Positions 41,826-53,000 of a stretch of DNA of 64,000 nucleotides are shown piece after piece. Position 1 is the stretch's first letter, and each line of letters begins with the position of its first letter. The translations under genes and the position numbers were made by a program. The stretch is taken from positions 173,855-237,854 of the forward strand of contig CM053030.1 of assembly GCA_028564925.1 (NCBI GenBank). Reading direction: 5' to 3'. A model generated the notes under the pieces. That model was not told the DNA's origin. It made no database searches and saw only the letters and a program-made list of their open reading frames with translations. Source of the DNA: Lithobates sylvaticus. Its lineage: Eukaryota > Chordata > Amphibia > Anura > Ranidae.

Positions 41826-43750
41826 ATGTCAGGGCCCATAGTCATGTATCCGGGTCCTCCAGGGCCCATAGTCATGTATCCGGGTCCTCCAGGGCCCATA
41901 GTCGTGTATCCGGGTCCTCCAGGGCCCATAGTGGTGTATCCGGGTCCTCCGGGGCCCATAGTCGTGTATCCGGTTCCTCCAGGGCCCATAGTCGTGTATC
42001 CGGGTCCTCCAGGGCCCATAGTCGTGTATCCGGGTCCTCCAGGGCCCATAGTCGTGTATCCGGTTCCTCCAGGGCCCATAGTCGTGTATCCGGGTCCTCC
42101 AGGGCCCGTAGTCATGTATCCGGGTCCTCCAGGGCCCATAGTCATGTATCCGGGTCCTCCAGGGCCCATAGTCGTGTATCCGGGTCCTCCAGGGCCCATA
42201 GTCATGTATCCGGGTCCTCCAGGACCCATAGTCGTGTATCCGGGTCCTCCAGGGCCCATAGTCGTGTATTCGGGTCCTCCAGGGCCCTTAGTCGTGTATC
42301 CGGGTCCTCCAGGGCCCATAGTCGTGTATTCGGGTCCTCCAGGGCCCATAGTCGTGTATCCGGTTCCTCCAGGGCCCATAGTCGTGTATCCGGGTCCTCC
42401 AGGGCCCATAGTCGTGTATTCGGGTCCTCCAGGGCCCATAGTCGTGTATCCGGTTCCTCCAGGGCCCATAGTCGTGTATCCGGGTCCTCCAGGGCCCATA
42501 GTCGTGTATTCGGGTCCTCCAGGGCCCATAGTCGTGTATTCGGGTCCTCCAGGGCCCATAGTCGTGTATCCGGGTCCTCCACGGCCCATAGTCGTGTATT
42601 CGGGTCCTCCAGGGCCCATAGTCGTGTATTCGGGTCCTCCAGGGCCCATAGTCATGTATCCGGGTCCTCCAGGGCCCATAGTCGTGTATCCGGGTCCTCC
42701 AGGGTCCGTAGTCGTGTATCCGGGTCCTCCAGGGCCCATAGTCGTGTATCCGGTTCCTCCAGGGCCCATAGTCGTGTATCCGGGTCCTCCAGGGCCCATA
42801 GTCGTGTATTCGGGTCCTCCAGGGCCCTTAGTCGTGTATCCGGGTCCTCCAGGGCCCATAGTCGTGTATTCGGGTCCTCCAGGGCCCATAGTCGTGTATT
42901 CGGGTCCTCCAGGGCCCATAGTCGTGTATCCGGTTCCTCCAGGGCCCATAGTCGTGTATCCGGGTCCTCCAGGGCCCATAGTCGTGTATTCGGGTCCTCC
43001 AGGGCCCATAGTCGTGTATCCGGTTCCTCCAGGGCCCATAGTCGTGTATTCGGGTCCTCCAGGGCCCATAGTCGTGTATTCGGGTCCTCCAGGGCCCATA
43101 GTCGTGTATCCGGGTCCTCCACGGCCCATAGTCGTGTATTCGGGTCCTCCAGGGCCCATAGTCGTGTATTCGGGTCCTCCAGGGCCCATAGTCATGTATC
43201 CGGGTCCTCCAGGGCCCATAGTCGTGTATCCGGTTCCTCCAGGGCCCATAGTCGTGTATCTGGGTCCTCCAGGGCCCATAGTCGTGTATTCGGGTCCTCC
43301 AGGGCCCTTAGTCATGTATCCGGGTCCTCCAGGGCCCATAGTCGTGTATTCGGGTCCTCCAGGGCCCATAGTCGTGTATCCGGTTCCTCCAGGGCCCATA
43401 GTCGTGTATCCGGGTCCTCCAGGGCCCATAGTCGTGTATTCGGGTCCTCCAGGGCCCATAGTCGTGTATTCGGGTCCTCCAGGGCCCATAGTCGTGTATC
43501 CGGGTCCTCCACGGCCCATAGTCGTGTATTCGGGTCCTCCAGGGCCCATAGTCGTGTATTCGGGTCCTCCAGGGCCCATAGTCGTGTATTCGGGTCCTCC
43601 AGGGCCCATAGTCGTGTATCCGGTTCCTTCAGGGCCCATAGTCGTGTATCCGGGTCCTCCAGGGCCCATAGTCGTGTATTCGGGTCCTCCAGGGCCCATA
43701 GTCGTGTATTCGGGTCCTCCAGGGCCCATAGTCGTGTATCCGGGTCCTGC
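41826..43750 (+). repeat. 30-bp minisatellite, about 64 copies, with higher-order blocks
   Basis: The unit is gtgtatccgggtcctccagg plus gcccatagtc, 30 bp. Main variants are cgggtc, cggttc and tcgggtc. The rare variant ccctta occurs near 42285, 42825 and 43305, and ccacgg near 42580, 43120 and 43510, so blocks of 16-18 units were copied. Frames of 652, 664 (plus) and 661 (minus) codons are open, including a collagen-like YPGPPGPIVV frame. Period and purity explain all of these. Confidence 0.97.
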
Positions 43751-44543
43751 GCACCTCACCCCTGACTGCCACTCCACCTGGACTCCTCTGTACAGACCAC
43801 GGCACATATTGTACCTTTGATACCCTTTACAAATGCTTTAAGGAATTCACTATTTATCCAGTCTCAGGTTTCTATTTATAAGGCAGGAGAAGCGGCTGGG
43901 AATCTTGTAGTAAATGTAGAATAAACTGTCCTGGATATAACTGGAGGAGTCCCCCATGACTGCTTGTTTCCTCTACACCTCAGTCCTCAAGTACCCCCAA
44001 CGGGCCGTGTTTTCAGGTTTTCCTTTGCACACACGGCCTGTTGGGGGTACTCGAGAACCGCTGGTCTTCTCTCCAACATCTTATCTATATTAAAACGAAC
44101 AGAACTCGGATCGGCTTCTCCAAAAACACATCTGTTGTGTCTCCATAAAGACAATTCATTTGACTGGATGCCGTTAGGTACCTCTTGGTGACAACCCCTT
44201 CCTATTGGCTGAATGGTGAGCAGGCGGCAGACCCCCATATTGCTTGATGTTCCTTTCTTAGTCTGGTGCACTCAGACGGTTAATATTACGAAGGCATTTC
44301 CTGGAAGACGTCCTCCCAGTTTGGTGGAGAAGATGGAGGATAATTGGTAGATATTAGAGAACAAAGGAAAAGTTTATGTGTGAAGTGTTAATGGCGCCGT
44401 GACTCGGGTGTGTTACCGTCTCTCTCTCTATATATTTAACTGTGAAGCACCCAAACCTGCAACTTACATAAAACTCTTCATATAAACAGTGACAGACTTT
44501 CATCTTACACCTCAAAAAGATCTTAGACTCAAGCTGACTAGAA
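43751..44543. other. mostly unassigned; small palindromic MITE at 43984-44062
   Basis: cctcaagtacccccaacggg at 43985 pairs with the inverse gttgggggtactcgagaacc at about 44040-44059, giving a foldback of about 75 bp that resembles a short vertebrate MITE. No exon is seen in the rest. Confidence 0.5.
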
Positions 44544-44805
44544 ATACACGATATTACCAAAAGTATTGGGACACCTGCCTTTACACACACAACACCTTTA
44601 ATGACATCCCAGTCTTAGTCCGGAGGGTTCAATACTGAGTTGGCCCTTTGCAGCTATAACAGCTTCACCTCTTCTGGGAAGGCCGTCCACAAGGTTTAGG
44701 AGGGTGTCTATGGAGATGTTTGACCCATTCTTCCAGAAGCTAACACTTTGGTGGACAGGGCAACAAATGAATGCTGTTGTGTGCTCACAGCAAAACATGG
44801 GTGGT
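44544..44805 (-). mobile_element. Tc1/mariner-type transposon 3' fragment
   Basis: The terminal text gatattaccaaaagtattgg gacacc is followed on the minus strand by codons SFWKNGSNISIDTLLNLVDG, LPRRGEAVIAAKGQ, matching the Tc1-family C-terminus (LV.S.PRR..AVI.AKGG). The rest is missing. It is a different family from 39987-41599. Confidence 0.7.
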
Positions 44806-44878
44806 GTTACATAGTTACATAGTTAGTTAGGTTGAAAAAAGACACAAGTCCATCCAGTTCAACCACAAATAAAAATAA

Positions 44879-44916
<38 letters not shown>

Positions 44917-45310
44917 CAATCCCATATACCCCATTCTATACCCACAGTTGATCCAGAGGAAGGCAAAAAAAAAAAAACAGCAGCGCATGCTCCAATTTGC
45001 TAAAGCAGGGGAAAAAATTTCTTCCTGATCCCCGAGAGGCGATCAGATTTTCCCCGGATCAAATTTACCTATAAATGTAGTACCCAGTTATATTCTGTAC
45101 ATTTAGGTAAGTATCCAGACCTTTCTTATAGAAATCTACTGAGCCGACCCGATCCACCTCTGCAGGGAGTCTATTCCACATTTTCACAGCTCTTACTGTG
45201 AAGAAACCTTTCCGTATTTGGAGATGAAATCTCTTTTCCTCCAGACGTAAAGATTCCCCCTTGTCCTCTGTGATGACTGTAAAGTGAATAACTCAACACC
45301 AAGTTGGACC

Positions 45311-45376
45311 CCTTATATATTTATACATGGAGATCATATCCCCCCTTATATATTTATACATGGAGATCATATCCCC
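45311..45376 (-). repeat. 33-bp tandem duplication in CR1 C-terminal codons
   Basis: ccttatatatttatacatgg plus agatcatatcccc is present twice with a 33-bp period, doubling [11 protein letters not shown]. It falls at the same ORF position as the nine-copy array at 27963-28232 in the other CR1 copy. Confidence 0.9.
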
Positions 45377-45689
45377 CCTTATTCTCCTCTTCTCAAGAGT
45401 GAATAAATTCAGTTCCTCTAATCTTTCCTCATAGCTGAGCTCCTCCATGCCTCTTATCAGTTTGGTTGTCCTTCTCTGCACTTTCTCCAGTTCCTCGATA
45501 TCCTTTTTGAGAACTGGAGCCCAAAACTGAACTGCATATTCCAGATGAGGTCTTACTAATGATTTGTACAGATGATATCTCTCTCTCTGGAGTCCATCCC
45601 TCTCTTATACAAGAAAGGACTTTGCTGGCTTTGGGAACCGCAGCTTGGCATTGCATGTTATTATTGAGCTTATGATCTACCAAAACCCC

Positions 45690-47525
45690 CAGATCCTTCT
45701 CCACTACGGATCCCCCCAGATCCTTCTCCACTATGGATCCCCCCAGATCCTTCTCCACTATGGATCCCCCCAGATCCTTCTCCACTACGGATCCCCCCAG
45801 ATCCTTCTCCACTACGGATCCCCCCAGATCCTTCTCCACTACAGATCCCCCCAGATCCTTCTCCACTATGGATCCCCCCAGATCCTTCTCCACTACGGAT
45901 CCCCCCAGATCCTTCTCCACTATGGATCCCCCCAGATCCTTCTCCACTACAGATCCCCCCAGATCCTTCTCCACTATGGATCCCCCCAGATCCTTCTCCA
46001 CTACGGATCCCCCCAGATCCTTCTCCACTACGGATCCCCCCAGATCCTTCTCCACTACGGATCCCCCCCAGATCCTTCTCCACTACGGATCCCCCCAGAT
46101 CCTTCTCCACTACGGATCCCCCCAGATCCTTCTCCACTATGGATCCCCCCAGATCCTTCTCCACTATGGATCCCCCCAGATCCTTCTCCACTATGGATCC
46201 CCCCCAGATCCTTCTCCACTACCGATCCCCCCAGATCCTTCTCCACTACGGATCCCCCAGATCCTTCTCCACTACGGATCCCCCCAGATCCTTCTCCACT
46301 ACGGATCCCCCCAGATCCTTCTCCACTACGGATCCCCCCAGATCCTTCTCCACTACGGATCCCCCCAGATCCTTCTCCACTACGGATCCCCCCAGATCCT
46401 TCACTACGGATCCCCCCAGATCCTTCTCCACCATGGATCCCCCCAGATCCTTCTCCACTATGGATCCCTCCCAGATCCTTCTCCACTACGGATCCCCCCA
46501 GATCCTTCTCCACTACGGATCCCCCAGATCCTTCTCCACACGGATCCCCCCAGATCCTTCTCCACTACGGATCCCCCCAGATCCTTCTCCACTACGGATC
46601 CCCCCAGATCCTTCTCCACTACGGATCCCCCCAGATCCTTCTCAACTACGGATCCCCCCAGATCCTTCTCCACTATGGATCCCCCCCAGATCCTTCACTA
46701 CGGATCCCCCCAGATCCTTCTCCACTACGGATCCCCCCCAGATCCTTCTCCACTACGGATCCCCCCCAGATCCTTCACTACGGATCCCCCCAGATCCTTC
46801 TCCACTACGGATCCCCCCAGATCCTTCTCCACTACGGATCCCCCCAGATCCTTCTCCACTACGGATCCCCCCAGATCCTTCTCCACTACGGATCCCCCCA
46901 GATCCTTCTCCACTACGGATCCCCCCAGATCCTTCTCCACTACGGATCCCCAGATCCTTCTCCACTACGCATCCCCCCAGATCCTTCTCCACTACGGATC
47001 CCCCCAGATCCTTCTCCACTACGGATCCCCCCAGATCCTTCTCCACTACGGATCCCCCCAGATCCTTCTCCACTACGGATCCCCCCAGATCCTTCTCCAC
47101 TAAGGATCCCCCCCAGATCCTTCTCCACTACGGATCCCCCCAGATCCTTCTCCACTACGGATCCCCCCAGATCCTTCTCCACTACGGATCCCCCCAGATC
47201 CTTCTCCACTACGGATCCCCCCCAGATCCTTCTCCACTACGGATCCCCCCAGATCCTTCTCCACTACGGATCCCCCCAGATCCTTCTCCACTACGGATCC
47301 CCCCCCAGATCCTTCTCCACTACGCATCCCCCCAGATCCTTCTCCACTACGGAGCCCCCCCAGATCCTTCTCCACTACGGATCCCCCCAGATCCTTCTCC
47401 ACTATGGATCCCCCCAGATCCTTCCCCACTACGGATCCCCCCAGATCCTTCCCCACTACGGATCCCCCCAGATCCTTCCCCACTACGGATCCCCCCAGAT
47501 CCTTCTCCACTACGGATCCCCCCAG
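45690..47525 (-). repeat. 27-bp minisatellite from CR1 codons, about 68 copies
   Basis: The unit is agatccttctccactacgga plus tcccccc, 27 bp with 24-29-bp variants. On the minus strand it reads GGSVVEKDL. The last unit continues VVEKDLGVLVDHKLNN, the normal CR1 sequence, so the array grew in place from the EKDLGVLVD motif. Variants in the C run shift the frame repeatedly. Confidence 0.97.
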
Positions 47526-47959
47526 TTGCACTCCCCCTAATATGTATGATGTATATTCTTAGCCCCCAAGTGCAGAACTTTACATTTATCAACATTAAAC
47601 CTCATCTGCCACATAGTCGCCCAATCAGACAGAGCATTGATGTCGGCTTGTAAATTGGAGACCTCCTGTAAGGACGTTATTCCACTGCATAGCTTGGTGT
47701 CATCTGCAAAGACAGAAATGTTACTTTTGATCCCAGACCCAATAACATTTATGAAGATATTAAAAAGTAAGGGTCCCAGCACTGACCCTTGGGGTACACC
47801 ACTGATAACCTTAGACCATTCAGAGTAAGAATCATTAACCACGACTCTCTGAATTCTGTCATTTAGCCAGTTTTCTATCCATTTACAAACCGATATTTCC
47901 AAACCTGTAGACCTTACCTTCCACATGAGCCGTGTGTGCGGAACTGGATCGACCGCTTT

Positions 47960-48385
47960 TGCAAAATCCAAGTATACCACGTCCACAGCCACGCCTCTGT
48001 CCAAGTATACCACGTCCACCGCCACCCCTCTGTCCAAGTATACCACGTCCACCCCTCTGTCCAAGTATACCACGTCCACCGCCACGCCTCTGTCCAAGTA
48101 TTCTACGTCCACCGCCACCCCTCTGTCCAAGTATACCACGTCCACCCCTCTGTCCAAGTATACCACGTCCACCCCTCTGTCCAAGTATACCACGTCCACA
48201 GCCACCCTCTGTCCAAGTATACCACATCCACAGCCACGCCTCTGTCCAAGTATACCACGTCCACCCCTCTGTCCAAGTATACCACGTCCACCGCCACGCC
48301 TCTGTCCAAGTATTCCACGTCCACCGCCACCCCTCTGTCCAAGTATACCACGTCCACCGCCACCCCTCTGTCCAAGGTTTTACTT
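47960..48385 (-). repeat. 33/27-bp minisatellite from CR1 RT codons, about 14 copies
   Basis: gtccaagtataccacgtcca is followed by ccgccacccctct or cccctct, giving units of 33 or 27 bp. On the minus strand it reads DRGVAVDVVYL. The single-copy continuation is DVVYLDFAKAVDPVPH, the RT motif that contains the first catalytic Asp region (YLDF.KA.D). The array therefore interrupts the RT active-site motif of the same LINE copy that carries the 27-bp array. Confidence 0.96.
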
Positions 48386-49045
48386 ACCACCTCATAAAAA
48401 GAAATGAGGTTTGTCTGACAACTTCTGTCTTTCATGAACCCATGCTGTCTGTTGCTTAAAATATTTTTTTCCTGCAAGAACTCGTCTATGTGATGTTTTA
48501 TTAATCTCTCTAGTATCTTCCCAACTATAGAAGTTAAACTAACAGGTCTATAGTTACTTGGTAAAGACTTTGTTCCCTTTTTAAATATAGGCACCACGTT
48601 CGCCCTGCGCCAATCCAGTGGTACTATTCCTGTCATTAATGATTCCCTAAAAATTAAATACAATGGCTTTGAAATTACAGAGCTCAATTCTTTTAGGATC
48701 GGTGGGTGGATGCCATCAGGTCCAGGTGCTTTATCCACCTTTATTCTGTCTAAATATTTCTGGACCAGATCACTTTTGAGCCATTGTGGATTTGGGGCTG
48801 TGTCACTACCACCCCCATTGTGGACATGAGCTCCCCCATGCTCCTTTGTATACACAGAGCTGAAGAAAGTATTTAATAAATTGTCCTTCTCTTTATCCCC
48901 AGTCACCCACTCTAGATTATTCTGTAAAGGGCCGACATGCTCAGACTTGACCTTTTTACTATTAATATATTTGAAGAATTTTTGGGGGTTTGTCCTACTA
49001 TCTTTTGCAATCTGTCTTTCGTTTAGAATTTTTGCGATTTCCGAC

Positions 49046-49155
49046 AACATTTTTGTGACCGTGTGTATGCAAGACGAGTTTGAGCCAACAACCTTCGGAC
49101 AAAAATCCACGGTTTTGTTGGCGGAAAGTCCGATCGTGTGTACGCGGCATAAGAC
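49046..49155. mobile_element. MITE fragment related to 31479-31859
   Basis: gtgaccgtgtgtatgcaaga, cggacaaaaatccacggttt and gtccgatcgtgtgtacgcgg resemble the subterminal text of the TTAGCCCCCG element. It abuts the CR1 5' break. Confidence 0.55.
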
Positions 49156-50026
49156 TACAAGAAGCATTAATGTGAACAAGTGATAGATGACTGCAAACAT
49201 TGTTCGTTATAATACTGGAACTTTACTTCCAGTGGCACTACAAGTACCACCATGCGGAGCTGAATAAATGATGTCTTGGGCTATGCCCACTCACCATGGA
49301 CAAAGAAAGAGCTGGCACCAATGTAGGTGAGGAAGAAAACTCTTTCAGGAACTCTCTTTAATTCCTGACTCTGGGAAATGGCGTTTGCCGCGCCACGCTG
49401 CAGCCTATCCAGATCTGAAGTATAAGCGTCTCTGGATAACCTGGAACAACCTCCGGTCCACTGTAGGGGGAAAGCTGTCCACAGAGGTCCCTCGGGGAAT
49501 AGCTGAACGGTTCCCCCGCTGTGTAGGCCATAAATCACAGCAGCTCAATGTCACACAGACCTCAAGAGTCAAACCAGCGTCCCAAGAGAGCCATCCTCTC
49601 CCATCAGTCTGTTCTTCTATGCCCAGCACTCTGGAGGTTGTAGTTCAAGCCAGTCCCGCTGGAATGGAAAATTCAGCGTTCTGAACTACACATCCCATGA
49701 TGCTTTGCTCTGAGTTTTGTCACAAGAAAAAGGAAATGACTCATAGAGTCCAGCCAACACTAGAGGGAGCCAACCCCACATTAATAATATGAATTGCAGG
49801 CATTATAGTCCGCTCCTGGCTACACAAGGCTGACAAGCATAACTCCCAATGCCAGAGGCATGATGGGACTTGTAGTTTTGCAACAGCTGGAGGGCCGCCG
49901 GTTTGAGACCCCTGCTTTAGAGTGTATGCTCTTGGGATGAGTTATCTACCTGGCGATAGTCCATTTCAGGATGTTCTTTGCAAGGTCCTGATAACAAGAA
50001 AAAGCTTTTAAATCAAATATCTTTTG
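49156..50026. other. mostly unassigned; hAT-type MITE end and a possible orphan exon
   Basis: aactacacatcccatgatgc (49683) and gcatgatgggacttgtagtt (49858) are the two opposite ends of a common vertebrate hAT-type non-coding repeat. A minus-strand reading at 49295-49366 (ELKRVPERVFFLTYIGAS) ends at a good donor, CATG|GTGAGT; I do not recognise the protein. Confidence 0.4.
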
Positions 50027-53000
50027 GGTACTTAGGAGTAGGAAGGACTATGTCTTGGTTTAGGTGGAAGGACTATGTCTGGGTTTAGGTGGAAGGACTG
50101 TGTCTGGGTTTAGGTGGAAGGACTATGTCTTGGTTTAGGTGGAAGGACTATGTCTGGGTTTAGGTGGAAGGACTATGTCTTGGTTTAGGTGGAAGGACTA
50201 TGTCTTGGTTTAGGTGGAAGGACTATGTCTTGGTTTAGGTGGAAAGACTATGTCTTGGTTTAGGTGGAAGGACTATGTCTTGGTTTAGGTGGAAGGACTA
50301 TGTCTGGGTTTAGGTGGAAGGACTATGTCTTGGTTTAGGTGGAAGGACTATGTCTGGGTTTAGGTGGAAGGACTATGTCTTGGTTTAGGTGGAAGGACTA
50401 TGTCTTGGTTTAGGTGGAAGGACTATGTCTTGGTTTAGGTGCAAGGACTATGTCTTGGTTTAGGTGGAAGGACTATGTCTTGGTTTAGGTGGAAGGACTA
50501 TGTCTTGGTTTAGGTGCAAGGACTATGTCTTGGTTTAGGTGGAAGGACTATGTCTTGGTTTAGGTGGAAGGACTATGTCTTGGTTTAGGTGGAAGGACTA
50601 TGTCTTGGTTTAGGTGGAAGGACTATGTCTTGGTTTAGGTGGAAGGACTATGTCTTGGTTTAGGTGGAAGGACTATGTCTTGGTTTAGGTGGAAGGACTA
50701 TGTCTTGGTTTAGGTGGAAGGACTATGTCTTGGTTTAGGTGGAAGGACTATGTCTTGGTTTAGGTGGAAGGACTATGTCTTGGTTTAGGTGGAAGGACTA
50801 TGTCTTGGTTTAGGTGCAAGGACTATGTCTTGGTTTAGGTGGAAGGACTATGTCTTGGTTTAGGTGCAAGGACTATGTCTTGGTTTAGGTGGAAGGACTA
50901 TGTCTTGGTTTAGGTGAAGGACTATGTCTTGGTTTAGGTGGAAGGACTATGTCTTGGTTTAGGTGCAAGGACTATGTCTTGGTTTAGGTGGAAGGACTAT
51001 GTCTTGGTTTAGGTGCAAGGACTATGTCTTGGTTTAGGTGGAAGGACTATGTCTTGGTTTAGGTGCAAGGACTATGTCTTGGTTTAGGTGGAAGGACTAT
51101 GTCTTGGTTTAGGTGCAAGGACTATGTCTTGGTTTAGGTGCAAGGACTATGTCTTGGTTTAGGTGGAAGGACTATGTCTTGGTTTAGGTGCAAGGACTAT
51201 GTCTTGGTTTAGGTGGAAGGACTATGTCTTGGTTTAGGTGGAAGGACTATGTCTTGGTTTAGGTGGAAGGACTATGTCTTGGTTTAGGTGGAAGGACTAT
51301 GTCTGGGTTTAGGTGGAAGGACTATGTCTGGGTTTAGGTGGAAGGACTATGTCTTGGTTTAGGTGGAAGGACTATGTCTGGGTTTAGGTGGAAGGACTAT
51401 GTCTTGGTTTAGGTGGAAGGACTATGTCTTGGTTTAGGTGGAAGGACTATGTCTTGGTTTAGGTGGAAGGACTATGTCTTGGTTTAGGTGGAAGGACTAT
51501 GTCTTGGTTTAGGTGGAAGGACTATGTCTTGGTTTAGGTGGAAGGACTATGTCTTGGTTTAGGTGGAAGGACTATGTCTTGGTTTAGGTGCAAGGACTAT
51601 GTCTTGGTTTAGGTGGAAGGACTATGTCTTGGTTTAGGTGCAAGGACTATGTCTTGGTTTAGGTGGAAGGACTATGTCTTGGTTTAGGTGGAAGGACTAT
51701 GTCTTGGTTTAGGTGCAAGGACTATGTCTTGGTTTAGGTGGAAGGACTATGTCTTGGTTTAGGTGGAAGGACTATGTCTTGGTTTAGGTGGAAGGACTAT
51801 GTCTTGGTTTAGGTGGAAGGACTATGTCTTGGTTTAGGTGGAAGGACTATGTCTTGGTTTAGGTGGAAGGACTATGTCTTGGTTTAGGTGGAAGGACTAT
51901 GTCTTGGTTTAGGTGGAAGGACTATGTCTTGGTTTAGGTGGAAGGACTATGTCTTGGTTTAGGTGGAAGGACTATGTCTGGGTTTAGGTGGAAGGACTAT
52001 GTCTTGGTTTAGGTGGAAGGACTATGTCTGGGTTTAGGTGGAAGGACTATGTCTGGGTTTAGGTGGAAGGACTATGTCTTGGTTTAGGTGGAAGGACTAT
52101 GTCTTGGTTTAGGTGGAAGGACTATGTCTTGGTTTAGGTGCAAGGACTATGTCTTGGTTTAGGTGGAAGGACTATGTCTTGGTTTAGGTGCAAGGACTAT
52201 GTCTTGGTTTAGGTGCAAGGACTATGTCTTGGTTTAGGTGGAAGGACTATGTCTTGGTTTAGGTGCAAGGACTATGTCTTGGTTTAGGTGGAAGGACTAT
52301 GTCTTGGTTTAGGTGGAAGGACTATGTCTTGGTTTAGGTGGAAGGACTATGTCTGGGTTTAGGTGGAAGGACTATGTCTTGGTTTAGGTGGAAGGACTAT
52401 GTCTTGGTTTAGGTGGAAGGACTATGTCTGGGTTTAGGTGGAAGGACTATGTCTGGGTTTAGGTGGAAGGACTATGTCTTGGTTTAGGTGGAAGGACTAT
52501 GTCTTGGTTTAGGTGCAAGGACTATGTCTTGGTTTAGGTGGAAGGACTATGTCTTGGTTTAGGTGGAAGGACTATGTCTTGGTTTAGGTGGAAGGACTAT
52601 GTCTTGGTTTAGGTGGAAGGACTATGTCTTGGTTTAGGTGGAAGGACTATGTCTTGGTTTAGGTGGAAGGACTATGTCTTGGTTTAGGTGGAAGGACTAT
52701 GTCTTGGTTTAGGTGGAAGGACTATGTCTGGTTTAGGTGGAAGGACTATGTCTGGGTTTAGGTGGAAGGACTATGTCTTGGTTTAGGTGGAAGGACTATG
52801 TCTTGGTTTAGGTGGAAGGACTATGTCTTGGTTTAGGTGGAAGGACTATGTCTTGGTTTAGGTGGAAGGACTATGTCTTGGTTTAGGTGGAAGGACTATG
52901 TCTTGGTTTAGGTGGAAGGACTATGTCTTGGTTTAGGTGGAAGGACTATGTCTTGGTTTAGGTGGAAGGACTATGTCTTGGTTTAGGTGGAAGGACTATG

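Larger units (their letters stand above)
44806..49045 (-). mobile_element. CR1 LINE, long copy with two internal minisatellites
   Basis: Minus-strand reading, from right to left: ERQIAKDSRTNPQKFFKYIN, WVTGDKEKDNLLNTFFSSVY, then the RT ([70 protein letters not shown]). LSDWATMWQMRFNVDKCKVL, EKDLGVLVDHKLNN and [20 protein letters not shown] follow, then the tail ttgaacctaactaactatgt. The RT has FADD and is largely open from 49200 to 48100. The frame later breaks within the arrays. The endonuclease and ORF1 are missing. A (TA)n run lies in the 3' UTR at 44883-44914. Confidence 0.95.

Noticed and set aside
41807-43820. Collagen-like protein (YPGPPGPIVV repeats, over 650 codons)
   Set aside because: Three long frames overlap on both strands; the 30-bp period alone explains them, and there are no flanking exons or splice sites.
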